Positions 55,022-64,000 of a stretch of 64,000 nt of DNA are shown here, piece by piece. Under the pieces are notes generated by a model. That model worked only from the letters and a program-made list of their open reading frames with translations. It did not search any database and had not been told where the DNA came from. The position numbers and the translations under genes are program-made. Source of the stretch: Myxococcales bacterium (GTDB taxonomy: Bacteria > Myxococcota_A > Polyangia > Polyangiales > Polyangiaceae); the NCBI GenBank assembly GCA_016720545.1, contig JADKKK010000005.1:437502-501501 (forward strand). The letters are read 5' to 3'. Each line of letters starts with the position of its first letter. Positions within the stretch are counted from its first letter, which is position 1.

Positions 55022-57845
55022 GCACGACGGCAACGACGTCGACGCCGCCTCGGGAGCGCGCTGGAGCCCCGGCAGCCTCGTCCGGGCGCGTGGCCGCGAG
55101 TGGATCGTGCTCTCCGGCAGCGACAGCCGAGGTCCTACGCGTGCGCCCGGTCTCCGGGCTCCGAAGAGGACCAGACCTTCATCCACCTCGGGCTCGAAGC
55201 CGACCCGGTCACGGACGCCTCCTTCCCAGGCCCGAGCCGCGCAGAAGGCCAGCCACGACGCGGCGCTCTTGCTCCGCGACGCGCTCGTGCTCTCGTTGCG
55301 GCGCGGCGCCGGACCCTTCCGGAGCTTCGGCCAGATCGCCATCGAGCCGCGCGCCTACCAGCTCGTGCCGCTGCTCATGGCGCTCAAGCTCGACCCCGTG
55401 CGCCTGCTCATCGCCGACGACGTCGGCATCGGCAAGACCATCGAGGCCGCGCTCATCGCGCGCGAGCTGCTCGACCGCGGCGACATCGAGCGCTTCACGG
55501 TGCTCTGCCCGCCGCACCTCGTCGACCAATGGGTGACCGAGCTCGAAGGGCGCTTCCACCTGCGGCCCGTTGCCGTCACAGCGGCTGGCGCCGCGCGCCT
55601 CGAACGCAACCTGCCTCCGAGCGAGAGCATCTTCACGACGCACGCCCACACCGTCGTCAGCCTCGACTACATCAAGAGCGAGCGCCGCCGCGCGGAGTTC
55701 CTGCGCGCGTGCCCCGAGCTGGTCATCGTCGACGAGGCGCACACTTGCGCGTCGACCGGCCAGGGCCGGCACCAGCGCTACGAGCTGCTGAAGGGGCTCG
55801 TCCGCGAGAAGGCGCGCCACCTGGTGATGCTCACGGCCACGCCGCACAGCGGCGACGAGGATGCCTACTTCCGCCTGCTCGGGCTCTTGCACCCCGACTT
55901 CGCGGCGCTCTCGACCACGTCGGGCGACGAGCACAACCGAGCTCCGCGAGCGCCTCGCGGCTCACTTCGTCCAGCGGCGTCGCCCCGACATCGCCGAGTG
56001 GAAGGAAGGCAATCTCTTCCCGCGTCGCGAGACCACGGAGCTGACCTACAAGCTCACCGGCGCCTGGGAGGCCTTCTTCGACGCCGTGCTCGACTACTGC
56101 GCGGCTGTTGTCGCGGCGGCCGGCGAGGACACGAAGAGGCAGCGACTCAACTTCTGGGGCACGCTCGCCCTGATGCGCTGCGTGGCTTCGAGCCCTTCGG
56201 CCGCTGTCCAAGCGCTGCGCACGCGCGCGGGCCTCGAAGACGAAGTGGCCGAGGAAGACGTCCAGGCGCGCGTCTTCGATGGCGCCGCCGACGCGCTCCC
56301 GGAGGACGACATCGAGCCGCCTGCTCCTGCGGAGGACGAGGCCCTCGCCGCGCTCATCACCCAGGCTGAGGAACTGGCGGGCCAGACGGGCGATCCGAAG
56401 CTCAAGCTCCTCACGGACCACGTCGACGCAGCTCGTGACGGACGGGTATAGCCCGGTCGTCTTCTGCCGCTACATCGCGACGGCGCACTACCTGGGCCAG
56501 CACCTCGCCGCGAAGCTCAAGGACGTCACCGTCGGCGTCGTCACGGGCGAGGTCACGTCCGACGAGCGCAGGGTGCGCGTCGATGAGCTAGGAGACGCTG
56601 AGCGTCGTGTGCTCGTCGCCACCGACTGCCTTTCCGAGGGTGTGAACCTCCAGGACCACTTCGACGCGGTCGTCCACTACGACCTCTCGTGGAACCCCAC
56701 GCGCCACGAGCAGCGCGAAGGGCGTGTCGACCGCTTCGGTCAGAAGAGCCCGGCGGTGCGCGCGACCTTGATTTACGGGGAGAACAACCCGGTCGACCGC
56801 GCCGTGCTCGAGGTCATTCTCCGCAAGGCGGACAAGATCCGCGAGGAGCTCGGCGTCCCGGTGCCGCTGCCCGACGACGGGCACACGCTCAGCCAGGCGC
56901 TGCTGAAGGCCGTGCTGCTCCGGAATCGCGAGCGCGACGGCAGCACCAGCAGGCCTTCTCGTTCGTCATGGAGGAGGCCAAGGCCATTGAGACGCGCTGG
57001 CACGACGCCGCCGAGAAGGCGAAGAAGAACCGCACCGTCTTCGCGCAGCGCCGTCTGAAGCCCGAGGACGTTCTCCCCGAGTGGAAGAAGTCGCTTCGCC
57101 GCGCTCGGCGGCCAGGAGGACGTGCAGCGCTTCACCGGCCGCGCCCTCGCCCGCCTCGGCGGCGCCGAGCCCATGGAGCCCCAGCGGCGCGGCTTCAAGA
57201 CGCCGCTCACCGCGCTGCCCGAGGACGTGCGCGAACGCCTCGGAGGCCGAGGGGCTCGAAGGCACCTTGCTCATCGACTTCGACTACCCGCCCGCGCCCG
57301 CGCTGCCGGCCGGTGCAGCGGAGCCACCCGCTCGTCTCCGTGCTCGCCGAGACGCTGCTCGAACGGACCCTCGGAACGGCGCCATGGCCGATGCGAACGA
57401 CCCGGGCGTGCTCGGCCGCGTCGGCTGCTGGGTGGCCGAGGACGTCACGTCGCGCACCCTCGTGGCGCTCGTGCGCTTGCGCCACCAGCTCACCTCGCAG
57501 CGGGGCGCGCAGGCCACGGCGCTCCTCGTCGAAGAGGCGACCGCGATTGCGTGGACCGGTGGGCCAGCCCCGCTCGAAGGGACCGACGCGCTCGCGCTCC
57601 TTTCCCCGCTCCGGTCGCCGACCCGCCGCCGCACGTCCGCGAGCGCGCCGTCACGCAGGCGCTCGGCCAGCTCGAGGCCCGCCTGTCGGAGCTCGACGCG
57701 TTCGCCGAAGCGACGCGCCCAGGCGCTCCTCGCCGACCACCGGCGCGTGCGCGAAGCCGCCGAGGCCCGCGGCCGCTACAGCGTGAAGGCGCTCCTTCCG
57801 GCCGACGTCATCGGACTGTTCGTGCTGCTGCCGAAGGTGGACTGA
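55018..57845 (+). pseudogene. SNF2-like helicase of the defence operon (DrmD-like), about 13 frameshifts
   Basis: The product would be about 940 residues. Motifs across frames: WSPGSLVRARGREWIVL, RSFGQIAIEPRAYQLVPLLM, IADDVGIGKTIEAALIAREL (I), LVIVDEAHTCAS (II, DEAH), LVMLTATPHSGDEDAYFRLL (III), VVFCRYIATAHYL (IV), LVATDCLSEGVNLQDHFDAV (V) and RHEQREGRVDRFGQ (VI). This is the RapA/DrmD-type SNF2 found beside DUF1998 helicases and methylases. Frame changes near 55065, 55125-55240, 55937, 56433, 56935, 57096, 57243, 57312, 57375, 57605 and 57712. Several are cured by removing one G or C in a run. It is coupled to the helicase by GTGA. Confidence 0.75.
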
Positions 57846-57847
57846 AC

Positions 57848-60800
57848 ATGGCAGCAAAGCGAAAGACCCGAACCCGCGAGGCCCAGCTCGCCTTCGAAGC
57901 CCTCTCGATTGAAGGCGGCCTCCTGTCGCCCGAGTGGCTGTCGAAGGTTGCCCAGCTTCAGGCCGGCACCCAAGCCGAGGCCGACTACCGCATCCACAAG
58001 GGACTCAACCTCCGCGACGAGATCGGCCGCTACTGGCGCATCGCACAGGCGCACTGGGCGGATTTCAAGGCGGGTCGCGAGGCGAAGGCCGACCCGAAGG
58101 CCGTCTCCGAGCGCTTCGTGCTTGCGCTGCTTCGTGACGCATTCCGCTTCACGGCGCTCGTGCCGGGAGCCCGCCGTCCTTCAAGAGCGCACGTACCCGA
58201 TCGGCCACGCCGCGCTCGGCGGGCGCGTGCCCGGTCGTCGTCGCGCCGCCGACGGCGGGCTCGACGCGCTCGCACCGGCCGTTCGGCGACGGCGGCCGCC
58301 GCCGCAGCGCCTTCGGCCTCGCGCAGGAGTACCTGAACGCCGCCGACGGCGCGATGTGGGGCCTCGCGAGCGATGGGCTGACGCTCCGCATCGTGCGCGA
58401 CAACGCCAGCCTCACGCGCCCGGCGTGGATCGAGGCGGACCTCCAGCGGATCTTCGCCGAGCAGCGCTACGCCGACTTCGCCGCGCTCTGGCTCCTCGGC
58501 CACGAGACGCGCTTCGGCCAGAGGGGCAGCCGGTCACCGAGTGCCCCCTCGAAGCCTGGCGCAGCGCCGGGCGCGAGGAGGGCACGCGCGCCCGCGAGCA
58601 CCTGCGGCGCGGCGTCGAGGATGCGCTCATCGCCCTCGGCCAGGGGTTCCTCTCTCACTCGGAGAACGGAGAGCTGCGCGCCGAGCTGCAGAGCGGTGCG
58701 CTCTCGACGAAGGACTACTTCAACCAGCTCCTGCGCCTCGTCTACAGGCTCATCTTCCTGCTCACGGTCGAGGAGCGCGGGCTCCTTCATCCCGACGGCC
58801 CGAGCGACGCGGCCAAGGCGCTCTACGCCAAGGGCTACGGCCTCCGCCGCCTGCGCGAGCGCTCGGTCAAGCGCAGCGCCCACGACCTTCTCGGACCTCT
58901 GGGACGCGACCAAGATCGTGTTCCGGGGCTCCCGGCGCTCGCCGGCATCTTCGCGGCCAACCAGTGTGCGGCGCTCGACGGCGCGAAGCTCGAGAACCGC
59001 GCGCTGCTGCTGGCCGTGTTCAAGCTCGCCTGGCTCCGCGAGGACGGCAGCCTCTCGCGCGTGAACTGGCGCGACATGGGGCCCGAGGAGCTGGGCAGCG
59101 TCTACGAGAGCCTCCTCGAGCTGGTCCCGCAGATCACCAAGGACGGTCGCCAGTTCGCGTTCGCGACCGGCGGCGAGACCAAGGGCAACGCGCGCAAGAC
59201 GACGGGCAGCTACTACACGCCCGACAGCCTCGTGCAGGTGCTGCTCGACAGCGCGCTCGAGCCGGTCATCGCCGACACCATCGCGAAGAACCCGGGCAAT
59301 GCCGTCGAGGCGCTGCTCGGCCTGTCGATCGTCGATCCGGCCTGCGGCTCGGGGCACTTCCTGCTCGCCGCCGCGCGCCGGCTCGCCGCGCACGTCGCGC
59401 GCCTCAGGCGAACGGCACGCCCTCGGCCGCCGAGTACCGGCACGCGCTCCGGCAGGTCGTCGGCCGCTGCATCTTCGGCGTCGACCTGAACCCGATGGCG
59501 GTCGAGCTCTGCAAGGTGAGCCTGTGGATGGAGGCCGTCGAACCGGGCCTCCCGCTCACGTTCCTCGACTCGCACATCCAGCACGGCAACGCGCTTCTCG
59601 GCACGACGCCCGAGCTGATGGAGAAGGGCATTCCGGACGCGGCGTGGGAGCCTATCGAGGGGGATGACAAGAAGACGGCGAGCGCGCTCAAGAAGCGCAA
59701 CAAGAAGGCGGCGGAGGGCCAGCGTTCGCTCGACGCTGTGGGCCAAGCCGTCCGACACGGAGGCGCAGGCAGTCAGGCGCGCGGTCACCGAGCTCGATGC
59801 GGCGAGCGACGCGAACGCCAGGAGGCCCTCGAAGAAGGAGGCGCGGTGGGACGGCATCCTTGGTTCGCCCGAGTACCGCCACCAGAAGTTCGTGGCCGAC
59901 GCTTGGTGCGCCGCGTTCGCGTGGCCGAAGCAGCCCGGCGAGTTGACCGACGTCGCGCCGACGAACGAGCTGTGGCGACAACTTCGGGACGGACAAGGAA
60001 ATGCGCCCGCGCTCACGACGAAGATCGTCGGCGAGCACGCAGACCAGTACCGCTTCTTCCACTGGCATCTGCAGTTCCCGCAGGTCTTCGCCAAGGGCGG
60101 CTTCGACGTCGTCCTCGGCAACCCGCCGTGGGAGCTCTCTGTTGTTCCGCGAGGAGGAGTTCTTTGCGGGCCCGCGTCCCGACATCGTTCAGGCGTCTAC
60201 GGCAGCGGCGCGCAAAAAGCTCATCGCAAAGCTCGAAGGCGATGCCCCGGCGCTCTTCGCTGCGTATCGAGCCGGACTCCGCGAGGTCGACGGGACGAAC
60301 GCGTTTGTGCGCTCCGGTGTTCGCTACCCCCTTTGCGGAGTCGGGCGCGTCAACCTGTTTGCTCTTTTCGCCGAGGCGGCGCGGTCGCTCGTCAGCAAGC
60401 GTGGTCGGGTGGGCCAGATTCTCCCCTCGGGCATCGTCTCCGACGACTCGACCAAGCTGTTCTTCCAAGACGTCATCGAGAAGCGCCAGCTCGTGTCGTT
60501 CTTCGACTTCGAGAACCGCGAAGGAATCTTCGGCGCTGTCCATCGCTCGTTCAAGTTCGGCATCCTCACGCTCGCAGGTAAGCGCCCGCCGAGCACCGAG
60601 GCCGAGTTCGTCTTCTTCGCGACGCGCGTCGACCACGTCAAGGACGCGGACCGGCGATTCACGTTGTCTGCTGAGGACATCGCCCTTCTGAATCCGACGA
60701 CCAAGACGTGCCCCATCTTCCGCAGTCGTAGGGACGCCGAGATCACCAAGGCGGTCTATCGCAAGGTTCCAGTGATGACCGCGTCGGGATGGAACCTGAC

Positions 60801-61719
60801 GCTGCGGAGGCTTCTGAACAGCGCCGATGACTCGGGCAACTTCCTCGATGCTCCCGGTGACGGGCGGCTGCCGCTCTACGAAGGGAAATACTTCCATCAC
60901 TACGAGCACCGGTGGGCAACGAGCGAGGCAGGGCGCGAGCGATCCCTGAACGACGCGGAACGACTCGACCCGGGCACCTTCACTCAGACGCGCCATTGGT
61001 ACCCTGCTGACGACGCGCTCGCTCGCTTTGGCGTCGGCTGGCTCCATTCGTGGGTCTTTGCGTGGCGCGACATCGCACGGTCCACTGACGAGCGAACGTT
61101 CATCGCGGCTGTCGTCCCTTCGCTGGCGGTACCCGATACGGCGAAGGTGATGTTCGTGCCGGACGAATTCCTGGCGCTGTTCACTGCATTCGTCGCGTCC
61201 GTTGGCTCGTTCCCGTTCGACTTCATCGCGAGGCAGAAGACCGGCGGCACGCACATGAGCGGCTTCATCGTCGAGCAGCTCCCGGTGTTCGCGCCCGCGC
61301 GCTACCAGTCTGACACCCTATGGTCACGAGGAATGCCGCTCAGAGAGTGGCTCACTTCTCGTGTGCTCGAGCTGACCTACACCGCGTGGGACCTGGAACC
61401 GTTCGCCGCGACGTCGGCTACGAAGGCACGCCGTTCCGCTGGGATAGTGAACGCCGCTTCCAGCTTCGCTGCGAGCTCGACGCGGCATTCTTCCACCTCT
61501 ACGGCTTCGCTCGCGACGACGCCGACTACGTCATGGAGACCTTCCCAATCGTCCGTAAAAACGACGAGAAGGTTCACGGCGAGTACCGCACCAAGCGCGT
61601 CATCCTCGAGACGTACGACGCGCTCGCGAAGGCCACGCAGACGGGCAAGCCATACCGAACGCCGCTCGATCCGCTGCCCGCCTCACGCCGGCGCGAGCCA
61701 TGGCGTATTTGCCGGCTGA
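57848..61719 (+). pseudogene. Eco57I-type N6-adenine DNA methyltransferase of the defence operon, about 10 frameshifts
   Basis: The product would be about 1,290 residues, starting two bases after the SNF2 stop. N-part: LIFLLTVEERGLLHPDG. SAM motif I: IVDPACGSGHFLLAAARRLA. Then CIFGVDLNPMAVELCKVSLW. Catalytic motif IV is N-P-P-W-E at about 60120. TRD-like C-part: KTGGTHMSGFIVEQLPVFAP; tail: FRWDSERRFQLRCELDAAFF and FPIVRKNDEKVHGEYRTKRV. No nuclease motif is visible, so it is a methylase, probably marking self DNA, rather than a type IIG enzyme. Frame changes near 58160, 58230, 58520, 58893, 58927, 59400, 59741, 60133, 61415 and 61675. The SAM and catalytic motifs themselves are intact. Confidence 0.78.
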
Positions 61720-62160
61720 GGGCACGCCACGAACTACGCGGAGGCCCTCCGCACGGGGCTGCTGTTCACGCTGATCCGCCGGAGCGGCGAGGCAGGCATC
61801 CCAGCCGCGCTCTCCCCGAGCGCTCCTGTGGCTGGAGGACGCGGCACGCGGCCACGGGGCTCCAGGGCGCATGCACTTGCTTTCGAGCGAGTCCGCGGCA
61901 CTGACCCGCTTCTCGCGCAGGGCGCTAGCCAGGCGACCAAGCTGCTCCAGGCGCTCGAGAACGAGAAGATCATCACGCGCGACGGAACCGGCACCGTGCG
62001 GCTGCGTGCAGGCAGCACCATCCCGAACTGGCTCCCGCAGACACCGACGCTCACCAGACTCGCCAGCGTGATGCAGGCCGGTCTTGAACAAGCTGATGCA
62101 GGTGCTTCGACGACGCCCGCCGTCGAGAAAGTGCCGACCGGGAAAGCGAAGCGATCATGA
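61700..62160 (+). pseudogene. Small unrecognised protein between methylase and ATPase, about 3 frameshifts
   Basis: The product would be about 153 residues: MAYLPAEGT, then NYAEALRTGLLFTLIRRSGE, LLWLEDAARGHGAPG, ATKLLQALENEKIITRDGTG and STIPNWLPQTPTLTRLASVM. The middle reads like a winged-helix or helical adaptor. It overlaps the end of the methylase by 20 bp, and its TGA overlaps the ATPase ATG (ATGA), so it belongs to the operon. I know no family for it. It may be the specificity or bridging subunit of the ATPase; that is inference. Confidence 0.5.
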
Positions 62161-64000
62161 ACGAAGAAGCCCCGCGTCTTCGCGTCGAACGTCTCGCAAT
62201 CATCGAGTCACGCTTTCCGCTCACGTTCATCCGCGACGTTTCGCTGCACGCTGGGCTCAACATTGTGTGGGCCGAGGAGCTTGCTGCCGCAGACGGCGGG
62301 AGCGAAGTGCAGCGCGCGGGCCACGGCGTCGGCAAGAGCACGTTCTCTCTCATGATCCGCGCCGTGCTGGGCGACGACGGGGCCGCGGAAGACGATGCGC
62401 AACCACCTCGCCGACCACTACGGCAGCGGGGCATCGCCGCCGAAGTGATCACTGGCTCCGAGCGCTTCGCCGTCTTTCGTTCTTCGGCTCGCAGAGTTAT
62501 CGCGCTCAAGGACGCTACAGTCGAGCGGCTCTTCGGAAGCCGATGCGAGAGGCCCAGGCCATCGACTTCTCGACCTACCTTGAGACGCTTGGGAGCACGC
62601 GTGTCTGCAACACATGACGACACGCGCGCTGCCCGTCACCGGCCAGCCCGTCGAGTGGAGTCATGTGCTGTGCTGGCTCGCTCGCGATCAGGCGTTGGGC
62701 TTGCGCCAGTACTTCGAGTGGCGCAACGACGATGGGACCGGCCTGCGCCGCAAGGTGAAGGACCCGCCCGCGCTCACGCGGTTGGTTCTCGGCCTGCTCA
62801 GCGATGCGGAGGCGAATGCCGAGACCGCGATCGCGAGCGTCAACAACGAGCTGACGGGTGCCCGCGAAGCGCTGGGGCGAGGAGCAACGGGGCACGAACA
62901 CGCGCGCCATCGTCGAGACGCAGCTTCGCCTTTGGGCGAAGGTGAGCCCGTCGCTCGACATCGTCACCGATGACCTCTTCGCGCCGTCGGTGGAGAAGGT
63001 GGTCTCGGAGACGGCGAAACGGATCGAGCGAGAGATTGAGGATGGCCGCACCGCCATCGACGCCCTTGACCGCGCGCTCATCGACCACGGCCGCCGATAT
63101 CAGGGCCCAACGCCGCAGCACGGACCTCGCCAAGGCCCGATGGGACGAGGCACTGGACCTGAAGAACAAAGACGACAGTGCGCTGAGGGAGGCCCGTGAG
63201 CGTCGCGACAAGCTCCTCCAGTTGGTCGGGAGCTGCCAATACGGCGCGATCTCGTACAGCGAGTGCAGCTACGTTCAACAGCAGCGCAGCACGGTCAGTC
63301 TCTCGGCGCAGAAGGAGGTCGGCGTGCTCAAGAGGTCCGTCGAGGACCTTGAGGAACGAGAGGCGGGCGAAAAGGCCAACTACGAGCGGGAAGCGGCGGC
63401 TCTTGAGGTTCTCACGAAGGCGCAGCAGCAGAAGACCGATCGCAAGACCGTGCTGAACAGTGCCGTCGGAGGCCGGCAACGCCAGCTCGGCGAAGGTGAC
63501 TCGGTTCGGAAGACGCTCACCGAGTGGCAAGAGAAACCGAAAGGCACCGGAGACCGGAAGCTGCGGACCACGCGCTCGAAGGTGAGCGATCTCGAAAAGA
63601 AGCTCCGAAAGCGCAAAGGGCGCGAAGATCTCAGCGCAACTGCAGATCTCCGACCGTGAACGGGCGGTGAACGTGCGCTTTGCCAAGCTCGCCGAGATCT
63701 TCGGCGCGCTCGGGCGCTACGTGCCGGCAGACGAGAAGCGGCCGTTCCACATGCTCCGTGCCGACGGCGATGCCTACACGGTGCTCGAGATCCTCCTCGG
63801 CGACCTCGCGTGTGCGGCCGATGGCGTCGACGGTGGCGGCGCACATCCGGGACTCTTGATCTTCGACTGCCCGCGGGAGCGCGAGATGAGCCCACAGCTC
63901 TACGACCGTTTCCTGAAACTTGTGGACGAGGTCTGCAAGGCGGTGCCGGGTCTCCAAGTGGTACTGACGACAACCACTCCACCGCCGGTGCCGCTACGCG
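62157..64000 (+). pseudogene. SMC/DUF2326-like ATPase, runs off the window, about 7 frameshifts
   Basis: At least 610 residues. The N-terminus is RLRVERLAIIESRFPLTFIR and DVSLHAGLNIVWAEE, then Walker A in GHGVGKSTFSLMIRAVLGD. A long charged coiled coil occupies about 62850-63620 (KSVEDL-type heptads: VGVLKRSVEDLEEREAGEKA). Near 63850 HPGLLIFDCPREREMSPQLY is a Walker-B-like end with D and E, as in SMC/RecN- and DUF2326-type ATPases. Frame changes lie near 62390, 62420, 62535, 62615, 62875, 63105 and 63638. The true 3' end is outside the window. It would be the ATP-driven sensor or effector of the defence system. Confidence 0.65.

Noticed and set aside
57848..61719. Type IIG restriction-methylation enzyme (as in true Eco57I)
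   Set aside because: SAM and N-P-P-W motifs are clear but no PD-(D/E)XK nuclease motif was found in the N-terminal part.

Overview
The window is very GC-rich and gene-dense. It has many lipoproteins with Asp/Thr/Pro-rich linkers, a MYXO-CTERM-like protein, a Ser/Thr kinase and a class III cyclase, and GTG/TTG starts with GTGA start/stop overlaps are frequent. This combination points to a myxobacterium (Myxococcota, probably Polyangiales-like). That is inference from gene content; no marker rRNA is present.

Layout. 1-6.7 kb: the tail of a Fis-type activator, a DEDDh exonuclease, a nucleotidyltransferase, tRNA-Ala(GGC), lipoproteins, and a nest of CTAG-bounded palindromic elements (3859-4402). 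6.9-14.7 kb: a HEAT-repeat scaffold, hemD, two tandem paralogous lipoproteins, and hemB. 14.7-24.8 kb: adenylate cyclase, ilvE, a MYXO-CTERM-like protein, a protease remnant, a kinase-macrodomain fusion, and two convergent paralogous Cys-repeat/sulfatase-modifying-like lipoproteins. 24.9-31 kb: a SWIM-SNF2 helicase, an M14 carboxypeptidase, a GNAT enzyme and a DoxX-like protein. 31.1-36.9 kb: a fatty-acid operon (acyl-CoA dehydrogenase, MaoC hydratase, two-domain FabG, thiolase) behind a palindromic operator. 37-48.1 kb: an SDR, acs, a second GNAT enzyme, envelope proteins, an SGNH/CE2-like esterase, a membrane protein and a haem-motif lipoprotein.

From about 48.2 kb the character changes to an accessory, defence-type island. 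First come remnants: an AlbA_2-type C-terminus, a truncated RhuM, and a Phd antitoxin joined in frame to the back half of a VapC toxin. An operon on the + strand then runs off the right edge: an excisionase-type HTH regulator, a large DEAD/DUF1998 helicase, an SNF2 helicase, an Eco57I-type adenine methylase, a small unknown protein, and an SMC-like ATPase. This helicase-methylase-ATPase set resembles the Hma systems and DISARM-type anti-phage loci. The genes are translationally coupled by short overlaps. Protein conservation between breaks is strong, yet roughly 45 frame changes interrupt them, whereas the recognisable genes of the first 48 kb are intact apart from one protease remnant. Either this end of the contig is badly sequenced or the island is freshly decayed.
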